Numbered from the stretch's first letter, positions 1-5,853 are shown. The stretch is DNA of 7,924 nucleotides from Chloroflexi bacterium RBG_16_64_32 (GCA_001795235.1 MGNZ01000012.1:4442-12365), one strand, 5' to 3'. Numbers and translations are program-made. Notes: generated from the sequence alone by a model not told the origin.

Positions 1-152
1 GCAACCCCCACCCAGGCTGCACCTGTCCCTGGCACACCCGAAAGCCTGGGCGCTGCTGCATCCTCGACAGGGTATCGCCGCCGCCCAGAGACACGCGCCG
101 CCGCCGCACCCCCAGCCGGGCCGGTCAGTATCGGGAGCAGCTACAGAAGTGA
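1..152 (+). CDS. C-terminal end of an unidentified upstream gene (partial)
   Basis: Frame 3 is open from the left edge to a TGA at 150-152 and contains no start codon, so any gene here begins outside the window. The visible 49 residues begin NPHPGCTCPWH and end in an Arg-rich tail finishing REQLQK. The Cys-x-Cys followed by His, with a Cys pair ten residues after the first of these cysteines, could be part of a metal site, but this is inference. The main support is the junction: the TGA overlaps the GTG of the next gene as GTGA, the arrangement also seen at 709, 870 and 1258. All three forward frames are open here, as is common in GC-rich DNA, so the frame choice rests on that overlap. No function can be given. 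Confidence 0.35.
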   Translation, partial: NPHPGCTCPWHTRKPGRCCILDRVSPPPRDTRRRRTPSRAGQYREQLQK

Positions 153-712
153 CCAGCAAGCGGGGCGGCCGCCGGCCAGGCGCGGGAGCGCCCAGGGGCA
201 ACCGCAACGCCCTCCGCCACGGGCGCTACGGCGCCGACCGCGACCTCAGCCTCGCCCTGGCCGGCCTCAGCGCCGCGCAGCGCCGCCAGCTGCTCCCCTA
301 CCTCCGCGCCACCAGCGCAACAATCAAACGCCGGCAGGCCTGGATAGCGCCCCGTCAGGAAGCGGGCCACCCCAAAGTCGTACCCATCCGGCCCCTACCT
401 TCCGCCACAACAACAACACACGCGGAACAATCAAACCAGGGGCCGCTCAGGGAGCTCGCCTTCCGCCTCGCCTCCCACGGCTTTGTCGGCGCCGACGGCT
501 TCGTCCGCGCCCATTCGCCCGCCGCCTACGTCATCGAAGCCATCAGCGACCACCTGGACTCCCTCGATGACGACACCTACAAGCGTCTCAAGAACCCCGG
601 CGGCCTCATACGCGCCGCCGTCCACGAAGAGATCGCAGACAGGGACAACGGCGCCCTCCGCTGCCCCTGGTGCCCCTGGCGCAGCCAGGAGAAAGGACAG
701 CGAACGTCATGA
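149..712 (+). CDS. Hypothetical phage protein with GAPRGNRNALRHG N-terminus; possible small terminase or DNA-binding protein
   Basis: This 187-residue protein starts at GTG 149, with GGGAG at 133-137 as ribosome binding site. The N-terminus (residues 5-27) is basic and Gly-rich, KRGGRRPGAGAPRGNRNALRHGRYG. This is a recurrent opening of phage and prophage proteins encoded near terminases, including some small terminase subunits. Residues 30-70 look helical and basic, and 71-98 are a low-complexity linker. Residues 99-165 form a second helical domain with LKNPGGLIRAAV at 147-158, which resembles the NPxGxLxxxL ending of some replication-initiator winged-helix domains; this likeness is by eye only. 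A CPWCPW motif lies at 172-177. The gene overlaps its neighbours on both sides. Its place upstream of the large terminase would suit a small terminase subunit, but five genes and gaps intervene, so this stays a guess. Confidence 0.7.
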   Translation: MTSKRGGRRPGAGAPRGNRNALRHGRYGADRDLSLALAGLSAAQRRQLLPYLRATSATIKRRQAWIAPRQEAGHPKVVPIRPLPSATTTTHAEQSNQGPLRELAFRLASHGFVGADGFVRAHSPAAYVIEAISDHLDSLDDDTYKRLKNPGGLIRAAVHEEIADRDNGALRCPWCPWRSQEKGQRTS

Positions 713-873
713 CCTGCAGCAACCGCGACTGCCCCGACTGTCACCCCGAGGACGGCCCGCCTTCCGAACCCGCCTGGGCCTGGCCCTGGTCCCTCGCCCT
801 CCTCCTCCTCCTCTTCGCCCTCGCCTACTCGTTCGTCAACAGCGGGGCCTTCCGCCCGGACGTCACGCCGTGA
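709..873 (+). CDS. Small single-pass membrane protein with N-terminal Cys cluster
   Basis: The 54-residue protein starts at ATG 709, which overlaps the preceding stop as ATGA. AGGAGAAAGGA at 687-697 is a strong ribosome binding site 11 bases away, which is why I prefer this start over the in-frame GTG at 670. Residues 3-11 hold Cys at 3, 8 and 11 (TCSNRDCPDC). A Trp- and Leu-rich hydrophobic stretch at about 25-43 (WPWSLALLLLLFALAYSFV) is long enough to cross a membrane once. The short C-terminus is polar. It has no recognised family. Small membrane proteins in phage early or lysis-adjacent operons can be holin-like or host-modifying, but a single helix with a Cys cluster is not enough to call a holin. 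Confidence 0.65.
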   Translation: MTCSNRDCPDCHPEDGPPSEPAWAWPWSLALLLLLFALAYSFVNSGAFRPDVTP

Positions 874-1076
874 CTCTCTCGGACTACCGCCGTCTCTGGC
901 GTCGCGCCTGCGCCGAGGCCGCAAGATCAGGCTACCCACGCCGCGCCTGCTTCTACAAGCTCGCCCTAAAGGCCCGCCGCGCTCAAGGCCAACGCTGGCT
1001 CATTATCTCCAACCAGCAGCTCGCGTTTACCGACCTCTACCCGCTGCGAAAGGAACCGCCATGCCCGACATCCTGA
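870..1076 (+). CDS. Small basic hypothetical protein
   Basis: The 68-residue reading frame starts at GTG 870, overlapping the previous stop as GTGA, and ends 16 bases inside the next gene. The frame is open far upstream, but that part is a shadow of the 149-712 gene, so the coupled GTG is the sensible start. The protein is rich in Arg and aromatic residues: MTLSDYRRLWRRACAEAARS at the start, then a second basic helix KLALKARRAQG near residues 30-40, then a short segment RWLIISNQQLAF. This could be a small nucleic-acid-binding fold. No clear ribosome binding site is visible, so translation would depend on coupling to the gene before it. No family is recognised. Confidence 0.55.
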   Translation: MTLSDYRRLWRRACAEAARSGYPRRACFYKLALKARRAQGQRWLIISNQQLAFTDLYPLRKEPPCPTS

Positions 1077-1261
1077 CCCACGGACGCATCCAGAAAGGCC
1101 CCACGCTACGCTGGGACAAGCTGGGCCGCCCCTACCTAGAACTCACCGTGGCCCTCGACTACGTCGACGACCTACCGCTGTTCATGCAGCAGGTCCCCGC
1201 CGACCAGGCCATCAACTTCGCCACCAGAGCCGAGCAACCGCCGCTGTTCGAGACCCCATGA
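1061..1261 (+). CDS. Small hypothetical protein
   Basis: The 66-residue protein starts at ATG 1061, six bases after AAAGGA (1049-1054), a good ribosome binding site. The start lies inside the end of the preceding gene and the stop overlaps the following ATG as ATGA. The sequence has a basic first third (GRIQKGPTLRWDKLGR) followed by an alternating hydrophobic stretch (PYLELTVALDYVDDLPLF, about residues 23-41) that reads as beta strands, then an acidic and polar tail ending PPLFETP. There are no Cys residues and no membrane segment. No family is recognised. The overlaps on both sides and the strong ribosome binding site make it a real gene. Confidence 0.65.
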   Translation: MPDILTHGRIQKGPTLRWDKLGRPYLELTVALDYVDDLPLFMQQVPADQAINFATRAEQPPLFETP

Positions 1262-1473
1262 CCCACCACGCCCTCTGCCCCCGCTGCGGCGGCCCGCTCT
1301 ACGAAGGGAGCGACATCCACGGCCGCTACCGCTCCTGCCTCAACTGCGGCTTCCTGGACGCCCTCGACGGCTACGACCCCGAGGGCAAGCGCCACGGGCC
1401 CCGCCGCAACCAGCAAGGCTCCAACCGGAAGGGGAAGCTACGCGGGATGACCGCTCGCCAGCGCAGTCACTAA
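1258..1473 (+). CDS. Small zinc-ribbon protein with basic C-terminal tail
   Basis: The 71-residue protein has two CxxC knuckles: CPRCGG (C7, C10) and CLNCG (C27, C30), 16 residues apart. This is the usual spacing of a one-zinc ribbon. The rest, from about residue 43, is strongly basic and polar (KRHGPRRNQQGSNRKGKLRG), as expected of a disordered nucleic-acid-binding tail. The ATG overlaps the preceding stop as ATGA, and no separate ribosome binding site is seen. It is the last gene of the upstream train and is followed by a 231-base gap. Zinc ribbons like this act in DNA or RNA binding or as adaptors to host enzymes; which one applies here cannot be told. Confidence 0.7.
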   Translation: MTHHALCPRCGGPLYEGSDIHGRYRSCLNCGFLDALDGYDPEGKRHGPRRNQQGSNRKGKLRGMTARQRSH

Positions 1474-1511
1474 GCCCATGGAACCCGCGGCTCGTAGCCT
1501 TGGACGCGGCT

Positions 1512-1539
1512 AAAAATTTGACCCCCAGCTCAAATTTTT
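1512..1539. repeat. Perfect 10-bp AT-rich inverted repeat
   Basis: AAAAATTTGA (1512-1521) and TCAAATTTTT (1530-1539) are exact reverse complements separated by eight bases, CCCCCAGC. Nine of ten pairs in the stem are A-T, in DNA that is otherwise strongly GC-rich. Both strands would end the hairpin in a T run, so it could be a bidirectional terminator for the upstream operon, although a GC-poor stem is weak for that. Other readings are an operator for a dimeric repressor or a terminase recognition or cleavage site. Confidence 0.85.
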
Positions 1540-1541
1540 CC

Positions 1542-1565
1542 CCGCTCAGAGCGCCACCGCTCAGA
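1542..1565. repeat. CCGCTCAGA direct repeat pair
   Basis: CCGCTCAGA occurs at 1542-1550 and again at 1557-1565, a 15-base period, immediately after the inverted repeat. A second pair, CGCGGCT at 1486-1492 and 1505-1511, lies on the other side. Short iterated sites flanking a palindrome are typical of protein-binding arrays, but pairs this short can also arise by chance in GC-rich DNA. Confidence 0.5.
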
Positions 1566-1698
1566 AACGACGCCGCCGCCAGGGCGCCGGGGCGCATCCC
1601 GACCGCACCGCCAGCACCACCGCACCCACCACCAGCGCCACGCCCCCGACGAGCACAACCACAGCCAAAAGCAACTCCCACACAGCGCCCGCTATCAT
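1561..1698 (-). CDS. Possible 45-residue single-helix membrane protein on the opposite strand
   Basis: Reading the - strand from ATG at 1698-1696 gives 45 codons ending in TGA at 1563-1561. The product opens MIAGAVWELLLAVVVLVGG, continues as an unbroken hydrophobic stretch to about residue 31, and ends in GCAPAPWRRRRF. A single helix of this length with an Arg cluster after it fits a membrane protein with its C-terminus in the cytoplasm. Unlike the other - strand frames in the window, it is not the shadow of a + strand gene. Against it, the ribosome binding site is poor (GCGGA about ten bases before the ATG), the region is CAC/GTG-rich and low in complexity, and it would be the only - strand gene. 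Confidence 0.3.
   Translation of the reverse strand: MIAGAVWELLLAVVVLVGGVALVVGAVVLAVRSGCAPAPWRRRRF
1693..1698 (+). promoter_or_regulatory. Possible -10 element for leaderless terminase mRNA
   Basis: TATCAT at 1693-1698 fits the TANNNT form of a bacterial -10 element and sits in a small odd palindrome, CTATCATAG (1692-1700). The terminase GTG at 1705 is exactly where transcription would begin, and no ribosome binding site is present. No good -35 is found 16-18 bases upstream, so this is a weak call. Confidence 0.3.
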
Positions 1699-1704
1699 AG
1701 GCGT

Positions 1705-3078
1705 GTGATCCGCTTACGTCCATACCAGGCCGAGCCCGCCCGCGCCGTCCTCGCCGACGTCCGCTCCGCCCGCGGCTCCACCTTCACCGTCATGATGTCG
1801 CGCCAGGCCGGCAAGAACGAGCTCAGCGCCTGGCTCGAAAAGGTCCTCCTCACCCTCCACATCGCCAGCGGCGGCACCGGCGTCAAGTGCGCCCCCACCT
1901 TCCGCCCCCAGCTCCTCACCAGCATCGAACGCCTGCGAAAGCACCTCACCGACGCCGGTTACGGCAAGCGCATCCACGCCGCCGAGGGCTTCAAGCTCGG
2001 CGTCGGCAAGGCCCTCTGGACCTTCCTCAGCGCCAGCCCCGACACCAACGTCGTAGGCGCCACCGCCAGCATCCTCCTGGAGGCCGACGAGGCCCAGGAC
2101 ATCGCCCCCGACAAGTTCAACAAGGACTTCCGCCCCATGGCGGCCACCACCAACGCCACCACCGTCCTCTACGGCACCCCCTGGAGCGACGACACCCTCC
2201 TCCAGACCACCATCGCCTCCAACCTTGAACGCCAGCGCGACGACGGCTACCGCCGCCACTTCGAGTACGACTGGCGGGCCGTCGCCGCCCACAACCCCGC
2301 CTACGCCCGCTACGTCGAGGCCGAGCGCCAGCGCCTCGGCCCCACCCACCCGCTATTCACCACCCAGTACGAGCTGTCAACCCTGCCAGGTAAAGGCCGT
2401 CTCCTGTCGCCCGCCCAGCTCGCCAACATCGCCGGCCTCCACCAGCGCGAGCACCACCCGATAGCGGGCCTGCTGTACGTGGCTGGCCTGGACGTGGCCG
2501 GCGAAGATAGCGCCGAGCTCAAGGTCAGGGACCGCGACCACAACGTCCTCACCATCGCTCGCGTCACCCTGCCCGAGCCGCAGGAGAAGCACCTGCCGCC
2601 CAAGGTGGAGGTCGTCGCCATCTACGACTGGCAAGGCACCGGCCACGACGCCCTCTACGCCCAGGTCTCCGGGATCCTCAAAGACCACTGGCGCGTCCGC
2701 CACGTCGCCGTGGACGCCACGGCGGCCGGCGAAGCCGCCGCCATCCTCCTGGCCCGCACCCTCGGCCCCAGCCGCGTCACCCCCTACCGCTTCACCCAGC
2801 AGAGCAAGTCCCACCTTGGCTACGCCCTCCAGGCCTCGGCCAACACCGCCCGCCTCAAACTCTGGGCCTCCGACGGCACGCCGGACCACCAGGAGGCCAC
2901 CCGCCAGCTCCGCCTCTGCCGGGCCGAGTACAGGCCCAACCGCACCGTCGCCTGGCACGTCGACCCCGCCGACGCCCACGACGACTACGTCGTTTCGATC
3001 GCCCTCGCCGTCCAGGCCGCGTCCACCCTGAAACAGCGCGCCGCCCGTGGTAGAATCCCCCACAAGGAGCGAATCTGA
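1705..3078 (+). CDS. terL: Phage terminase large subunit (ATPase and nuclease)
   Basis: This 457-residue protein is the motor that pumps DNA through the portal and cuts the concatemer. The ATPase domain (about residues 1-230) shows a Walker A-like SRQAGKNE (32-39, Lys37), a Walker B ILLEADEAQD (123-132, Asp128 and Glu129) and a coupling motif TTVLYGTPW (152-160). The C-terminal RNase H-like nuclease shows three acidic sites: Asp263 in AGLDVAGED, Asp337 in HVAVDAT, and Asp426/427 in AHDDYVVSIALA. All expected catalytic positions are present, and the length is normal for the family. The GTG at 1705 is the first start in the frame near the homologous beginning (RLRPYQAEP) and has no ribosome binding site. 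The end overlaps the portal start by one base. Confidence 0.96.
   Translation: MIRLRPYQAEPARAVLADVRSARGSTFTVMMSRQAGKNELSAWLEKVLLTLHIASGGTGVKCAPTFRPQLLTSIERLRKHLTDAGYGKRIHAAEGFKLGVGKALWTFLSASPDTNVVGATASILLEADEAQDIAPDKFNKDFRPMAATTNATTVLYGTPWSDDTLLQTTIASNLERQRDDGYRRHFEYDWRAVAAHNPAYARYVEAERQRLGPTHPLFTTQYELSTLPGKGRLLSPAQLANIAGLHQREHHPIAGLLYVAGLDVAGEDSAELKVRDRDHNVLTIARVTLPEPQEKHLPPKVEVVAIYDWQGTGHDALYAQVSGILKDHWRVRHVAVDATAAGEAAAILLARTLGPSRVTPYRFTQQSKSHLGYALQASANTARLKLWASDGTPDHQEATRQLRLCRAEYRPNRTVAWHVDPADAHDDYVVSIALAVQAASTLKQRAARGRIPHKERI
3028..3056 (+). promoter_or_regulatory. Candidate promoter before the portal gene
   Basis: CTGAAA (3028-3033) and TAGAAT (3051-3056) are separated by exactly 17 bases, and TGG at 3048-3050 gives an extended -10 (TGN). 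The site lies inside the last terminase codons, where GGT, AGA and ATC interrupt the otherwise C-rich codon choice. The portal ribosome binding site AAGGAG follows at 3063-3068. Transcription from here would serve portal and downstream genes. Confidence 0.4.
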
Positions 3079-4454
3079 TGCAGCAGGTCACCACAAACCC
3101 CAACGGAGCAGCGCCAGGCTCCAAGCCCCTCCCCGTCATCCTCCGCGACCGCGACAAGCCCCGCCTGGACGCCTACCGGGCCGCCCTCGCCTTCTACGGC
3201 GGCGCTCAGTGGCCCGGCGCCCGCGCCACCACCCGCCTCCGCCGCCTCACCGTCAACTACGTCCGCGCCATCGTCCTCAAGACCTCCTCCTACGTCCTCA
3301 AGGGCGCCGCCGTCTCCATCCAGCCGCACAGCGACTCCGACGAACACACCCAGGCGGCGGCGGCCGCCGAGGCCGTCCTGCAGGAGATCTCCGACAACAA
3401 CTCCCTGCCCCGCCTCGACCAGGTCACCGAGATCGACGCCGCAGTCCTCGGCGACGGCGCCTACAAGCTCGCCTGGGACCCCATCGACCAAAGGGTCGCA
3501 ATCACCGCCCCCGACGTCGCCGGCGTCTTCCCCTGGCCCCATCCCACCGACCCCACGCGCTTCAACCGCGTCGCCCACCGCTATCAGCTCCCCGCCGCCG
3601 ACTGCCTCGCCACGTGGGGTATCGCCCCACGCAGGGACCCCACCCAGGTAATCGAGGACTGGACCGGCCGAACCCTCGACATCTACATCGACGACTTCCC
3701 CACGCCCCGCCTCAGCCTCCTCAACCCCTACGGCCTCATCCCCTTCGTCATCTTTCCCAACCAGCCCGTGCCCAAGCAGTGGTGGGGCGACAGCGACGTC
3801 ACGCCCCTACAGGACGTCGCCAAGGAGCTGAACGCCGAGTACTCCCGCATCTCGAACATCATGGAGCTATCCGGCAACCCCATCACCGTCCTTGAAGGCG
3901 TCGAACAGGGCTCCAACATCGAGACGTTTCCCGGGTCCGTGTGGGAGCTCCCCGAGAAAGCCAAGGCCTACCTCCTCGACCTCCTCCAGCACGGCGGCGT
4001 CCGCATCCACCTGGACTACCTTGAGGAGGTCCGCCGCGCCCTCCACGACATCAGCGAGACGCCCCGCACCGCCTTCGGCTCCACCGACCGCGATCTCTCC
4101 GGAATTGCCCTGCAAGTGGAGCTCGAACCGCTACTGCAAAAAATTTCGAGGAAGAGGCTCACCCGCACCGACGCCTACACCACCCGCGCCGCCGTCGCCC
4201 TCCGCCTCCACGACCTCTACACCGGCACCAGCCACACCGACGCCGGCCGCATCGTCGTCAACTGGGACCCCGCCACCCCGCAGGACCGCACCCGCCAGGT
4301 CGCCGACGAGATCGCCCAGGTCACCGCCGCCCTCAGCAGCCGCCGCACCAGCATGGCCGTCCTGGGCGCCGCCGACCCCGACGCCGAGCTCCAGCGCTGG
4401 ATCGAAGAAGCCCGCCAGATAGCCGAAGTTGCAACTCCAGCCACTTCACCCTAG
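3078..4454 (+). CDS. Phage portal protein, SPP1 gp6-like
   Basis: This 458-residue protein forms the dodecameric ring at one capsid vertex through which DNA enters and to which the terminase and connector bind. Family features are visible in order: LAFYGGAQW (37-45) followed by LTVNYVRAIVLKTSSYVLKG (57-76); the Pro-rich NPYGLIPFVIFPNQP (216-230); the helical WGDSDVTPLQDVAKELNAEY (236-255) leading to SGNPITVLEGV; and SGIALQVELEPLLQKISRKR (341-360) before the C-terminal helical part. Length and motif order match SPP1 gp6-type portals. The ATG at 3078 shares its A with the terminase stop and has AAGGAG nine bases upstream. The tail of the gene carries a promoter-like element. Confidence 0.93.
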   Translation: MQQVTTNPNGAAPGSKPLPVILRDRDKPRLDAYRAALAFYGGAQWPGARATTRLRRLTVNYVRAIVLKTSSYVLKGAAVSIQPHSDSDEHTQAAAAAEAVLQEISDNNSLPRLDQVTEIDAAVLGDGAYKLAWDPIDQRVAITAPDVAGVFPWPHPTDPTRFNRVAHRYQLPAADCLATWGIAPRRDPTQVIEDWTGRTLDIYIDDFPTPRLSLLNPYGLIPFVIFPNQPVPKQWWGDSDVTPLQDVAKELNAEYSRISNIMELSGNPITVLEGVEQGSNIETFPGSVWELPEKAKAYLLDLLQHGGVRIHLDYLEEVRRALHDISETPRTAFGSTDRDLSGIALQVELEPLLQKISRKRLTRTDAYTTRAAVALRLHDLYTGTSHTDAGRIVVNWDPATPQDRTRQVADEIAQVTAALSSRRTSMAVLGAADPDAELQRWIEEARQIAEVATPATSP

Positions 4455-4457
4455 AAT
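4429..4457 (+). promoter_or_regulatory. Candidate promoter driving scaffold and capsid genes
   Basis: TTGCAA (4429-4434) and TAGAAT (4452-4457) are 17 bases apart, a good sigma70-like arrangement. The last portal codons here (GTT, GCA, ACT, CCA, ACT, TCA) end in T or A, unlike nearly all others in the gene, as if the DNA itself were under constraint. The next gene starts ten bases after the -10 and has no ribosome binding site, so the transcript would be leaderless or nearly so. Confidence 0.5.
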
Positions 4458-4466
4458 TCTCCCGAC

Positions 4467-4901
4467 ATGGCAGAAGGCAACGCCGACCCCAACGCCGCCG
4501 CGATCGCCGCCGCAGCCCAGGCCACAGCCACAGCGGCAGCAGCAGCCACCGACGCCAACGGCGCCGCCGAGCTCGCCCGTCTCCAGGCCCAGCTAGAGGC
4601 CGCCACCGGCAGCGTCGCCCAGGCCTTCGCCACCACCCAGGCCGCCCTCCGCGCCGCCAACCCCACGCTCCCTGAGACCGTCTTCGAAGCCCCCGACCTG
4701 GACACCCTTATCGCCAACGTCCAGGCCCACCAGGCCACCGCCCAGCACGTCAGGGAGCAGATCGCCAACGGCGCCGCCACCACCGTCGCCGTACCCGCTA
4801 ACGCCGGCACCACCCGCACCGTCACCATGCCCGCCAACGCCCGCGGCATCACCCGCATCGCCTTCGCCCTCAGCAACCCAGGCCCAGGGATGACGGAGTA
4901 G
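4467..4901 (+). CDS. Ala-rich scaffold-like protein
   Basis: This 144-residue protein lies between portal and major capsid genes, the usual place of a scaffolding protein, which guides capsid assembly and then leaves. Residues 1-30 are almost pure Ala/Thr/Asn. Residues 32-65 form a strong helix of coiled-coil type (AAELARLQAQLEAATGSVAQ), and 75-102 form a second (DLDTLIANVQAHQATAQHV). The C-terminal 35 residues are different: PANAGTTRTVTMPANARG carries a small PANA repeat, followed by ITRIAFALSNPGPG, which looks like beta structure. Typical scaffolds end in a basic helical capsid-binding motif, and that is not evident. The call rests on position, composition and size. It could instead be a minor capsid component. 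Confidence 0.6.
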   Translation: MAEGNADPNAAAIAAAAQATATAAAAATDANGAAELARLQAQLEAATGSVAQAFATTQAALRAANPTLPETVFEAPDLDTLIANVQAHQATAQHVREQIANGAATTVAVPANAGTTRTVTMPANARGITRIAFALSNPGPGMTE

Positions 4902-4905
4902 CCCC

Positions 4906-5853
4906 ATGGCCCTAGAGACCATCACCGAAGCCAACAAATACAGCCGAACCCAGCTACTCGCCGGCGTCGTCGAGGAGATCGTTGACGCCTCCCCCATGTT
5001 CAGCCGCCTACCCTTCGACACCGTCCTCGGCAACTCCCTCACCTACAACCGCGAGAACACCCTCGGCACCGCTCAGTTCCACAACCCGGGCGACACCTGG
5101 GCCGAGTCCACTCCCACAGTCACCCCCGTCACCGCCACGTTGAAGATCGTCGGCGGCGACGCCGACCTCGACAGTTTCCTCGCCCTCACCCGCTCCAACG
5201 AGCAGGACCTCCGCGCCACCATGCTCTCCATGAAGGCCAAGGCCCTGGTGCGCACCATCGAGAACGAGCTTATCTACGGCGACGTGGACGACATCGACGC
5301 CAAGGGATTCGACGGCCTCCACGAGATCCTCGGCGTCGTCACCGGCGGCCAGGACGTCCTCGCCGGCGCAGCCACCACCGGCGGCCCCGGCACCTTCTCT
5401 AAGCTCGACGAAATGATCGACAAGGTTAAGCCCGGCCCGCCCGACGCCCTGATCATGAGCCGTCGCAGCCGCCGCCAGATCAAGAAGCTCGCCCGCTCCC
5501 AGGGCTGGGACCTCGCCCTCTCGCAGCCCCAGGGCCTCAACCGGCCCATCAACTTCTACAACGACATCCCCATCTTCATCAACGACTTCATCACCGACAC
5601 CGAGGACTGCATAGACGGCGGGTTCGGCGGCAAGACCGGCGACGACACCAGCAGCATCTTCGCCGTCAAGTTCGGCGCCGAAGGGCTGCACGGCATCGAC
5701 GGCGGCCAGGGAATCACCGTCGAGGACGTAGGAACCCTGGAGACCAAGGACGCCACCCGCATCCGCATCAAGTGGTACATGTCGCTCGTGCTCATGAGCA
5801 CGAAGGCCCTCGCCCGCCTCAGCGGCGTGGACACCCAGGACTGGACGAACTGA
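4906..5853 (+). CDS. Major capsid protein, HK97-fold type
   Basis: The 315-residue protein builds the icosahedral head shell. It opens with the N-arm typical of such coats (ITEANKYSRTQLLAGVVEEI), followed by PMFSRLPFDTVLGNSLTYNRE (30-50). Next come the ADLDSFLALTRSN region and a long helix (101-124) leading to GFDGLHEIL (134-142). Later parts include ALIMSRRSRRQIKKL (181-195), FYNDIPIFINDFI (217-229) and a C-terminal IRIKWYMSLVLMSTKALARL. These correspond by pattern to P-loop/spine-helix and A-domain segments of HK97-type coats. The length fits, and there is no obvious cleavable protease-processed N-terminus. GGAG at 4895-4898 lies seven bases before the ATG. The stop overlaps the next start by one base. 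Confidence 0.9.
   Translation: MALETITEANKYSRTQLLAGVVEEIVDASPMFSRLPFDTVLGNSLTYNRENTLGTAQFHNPGDTWAESTPTVTPVTATLKIVGGDADLDSFLALTRSNEQDLRATMLSMKAKALVRTIENELIYGDVDDIDAKGFDGLHEILGVVTGGQDVLAGAATTGGPGTFSKLDEMIDKVKPGPPDALIMSRRSRRQIKKLARSQGWDLALSQPQGLNRPINFYNDIPIFINDFITDTEDCIDGGFGGKTGDDTSSIFAVKFGAEGLHGIDGGQGITVEDVGTLETKDATRIRIKWYMSLVLMSTKALARLSGVDTQDWTN

Larger units (their letters stand above)
1474..1704. other. Structured gap before the large terminase gene
   Basis: No convincing + strand gene lies in these 231 bases. They hold a CGCGGCT direct repeat (1486-1492 and 1505-1511), a perfect AT-rich inverted repeat (1512-1539), a CCGCTCAGA direct repeat (1542-1550 and 1557-1565), a - strand reading frame (1561-1698) and a TATCAT hexamer directly before the terminase start. 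It is the only sizeable gap in a window where other genes touch or overlap, which suggests a regulatory or DNA-packaging role. Confidence 0.6.

Noticed and set aside
670..708. GTG 670 as the start of the small membrane protein
   Set aside because: The strong ribosome binding site at 687-697 lies downstream of it and points to the ATG at 709.
483..869. Long + frame extension upstream of the 870 gene
   Set aside because: It overlaps the 187-residue gene and the membrane-protein gene out of frame and gives Pro/Ser/Thr-rich shadow sequence. The coupled GTG at 870 is a better start.
1500..1700. 66-codon + strand frame in the gap, TTG start
   Set aside because: It has no ribosome binding site, runs through the inverted repeat, and its product is Pro/Ala/Arg low-complexity sequence.
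2377..3063. Long - strand frames opposite terL, coat and the last gene
   Set aside because: Their products are Gly/Val/Asp/Glu-rich, the usual antisense image of C-ending codons, and they lie opposite well-supported genes.
4136..4146. A-rich run in the portal gene similar to one arm of the gap palindrome
   Set aside because: It simply encodes Gln-Lys-Ile-Ser of a conserved portal segment and has no matching second arm.
5772..5852. Upstream GTG start for the 60-residue zinc-ribbon gene
   Set aside because: The added residues (HVARAHEHEG and on) are the coat gene read in another frame. The TGATG overlap marks the natural start.
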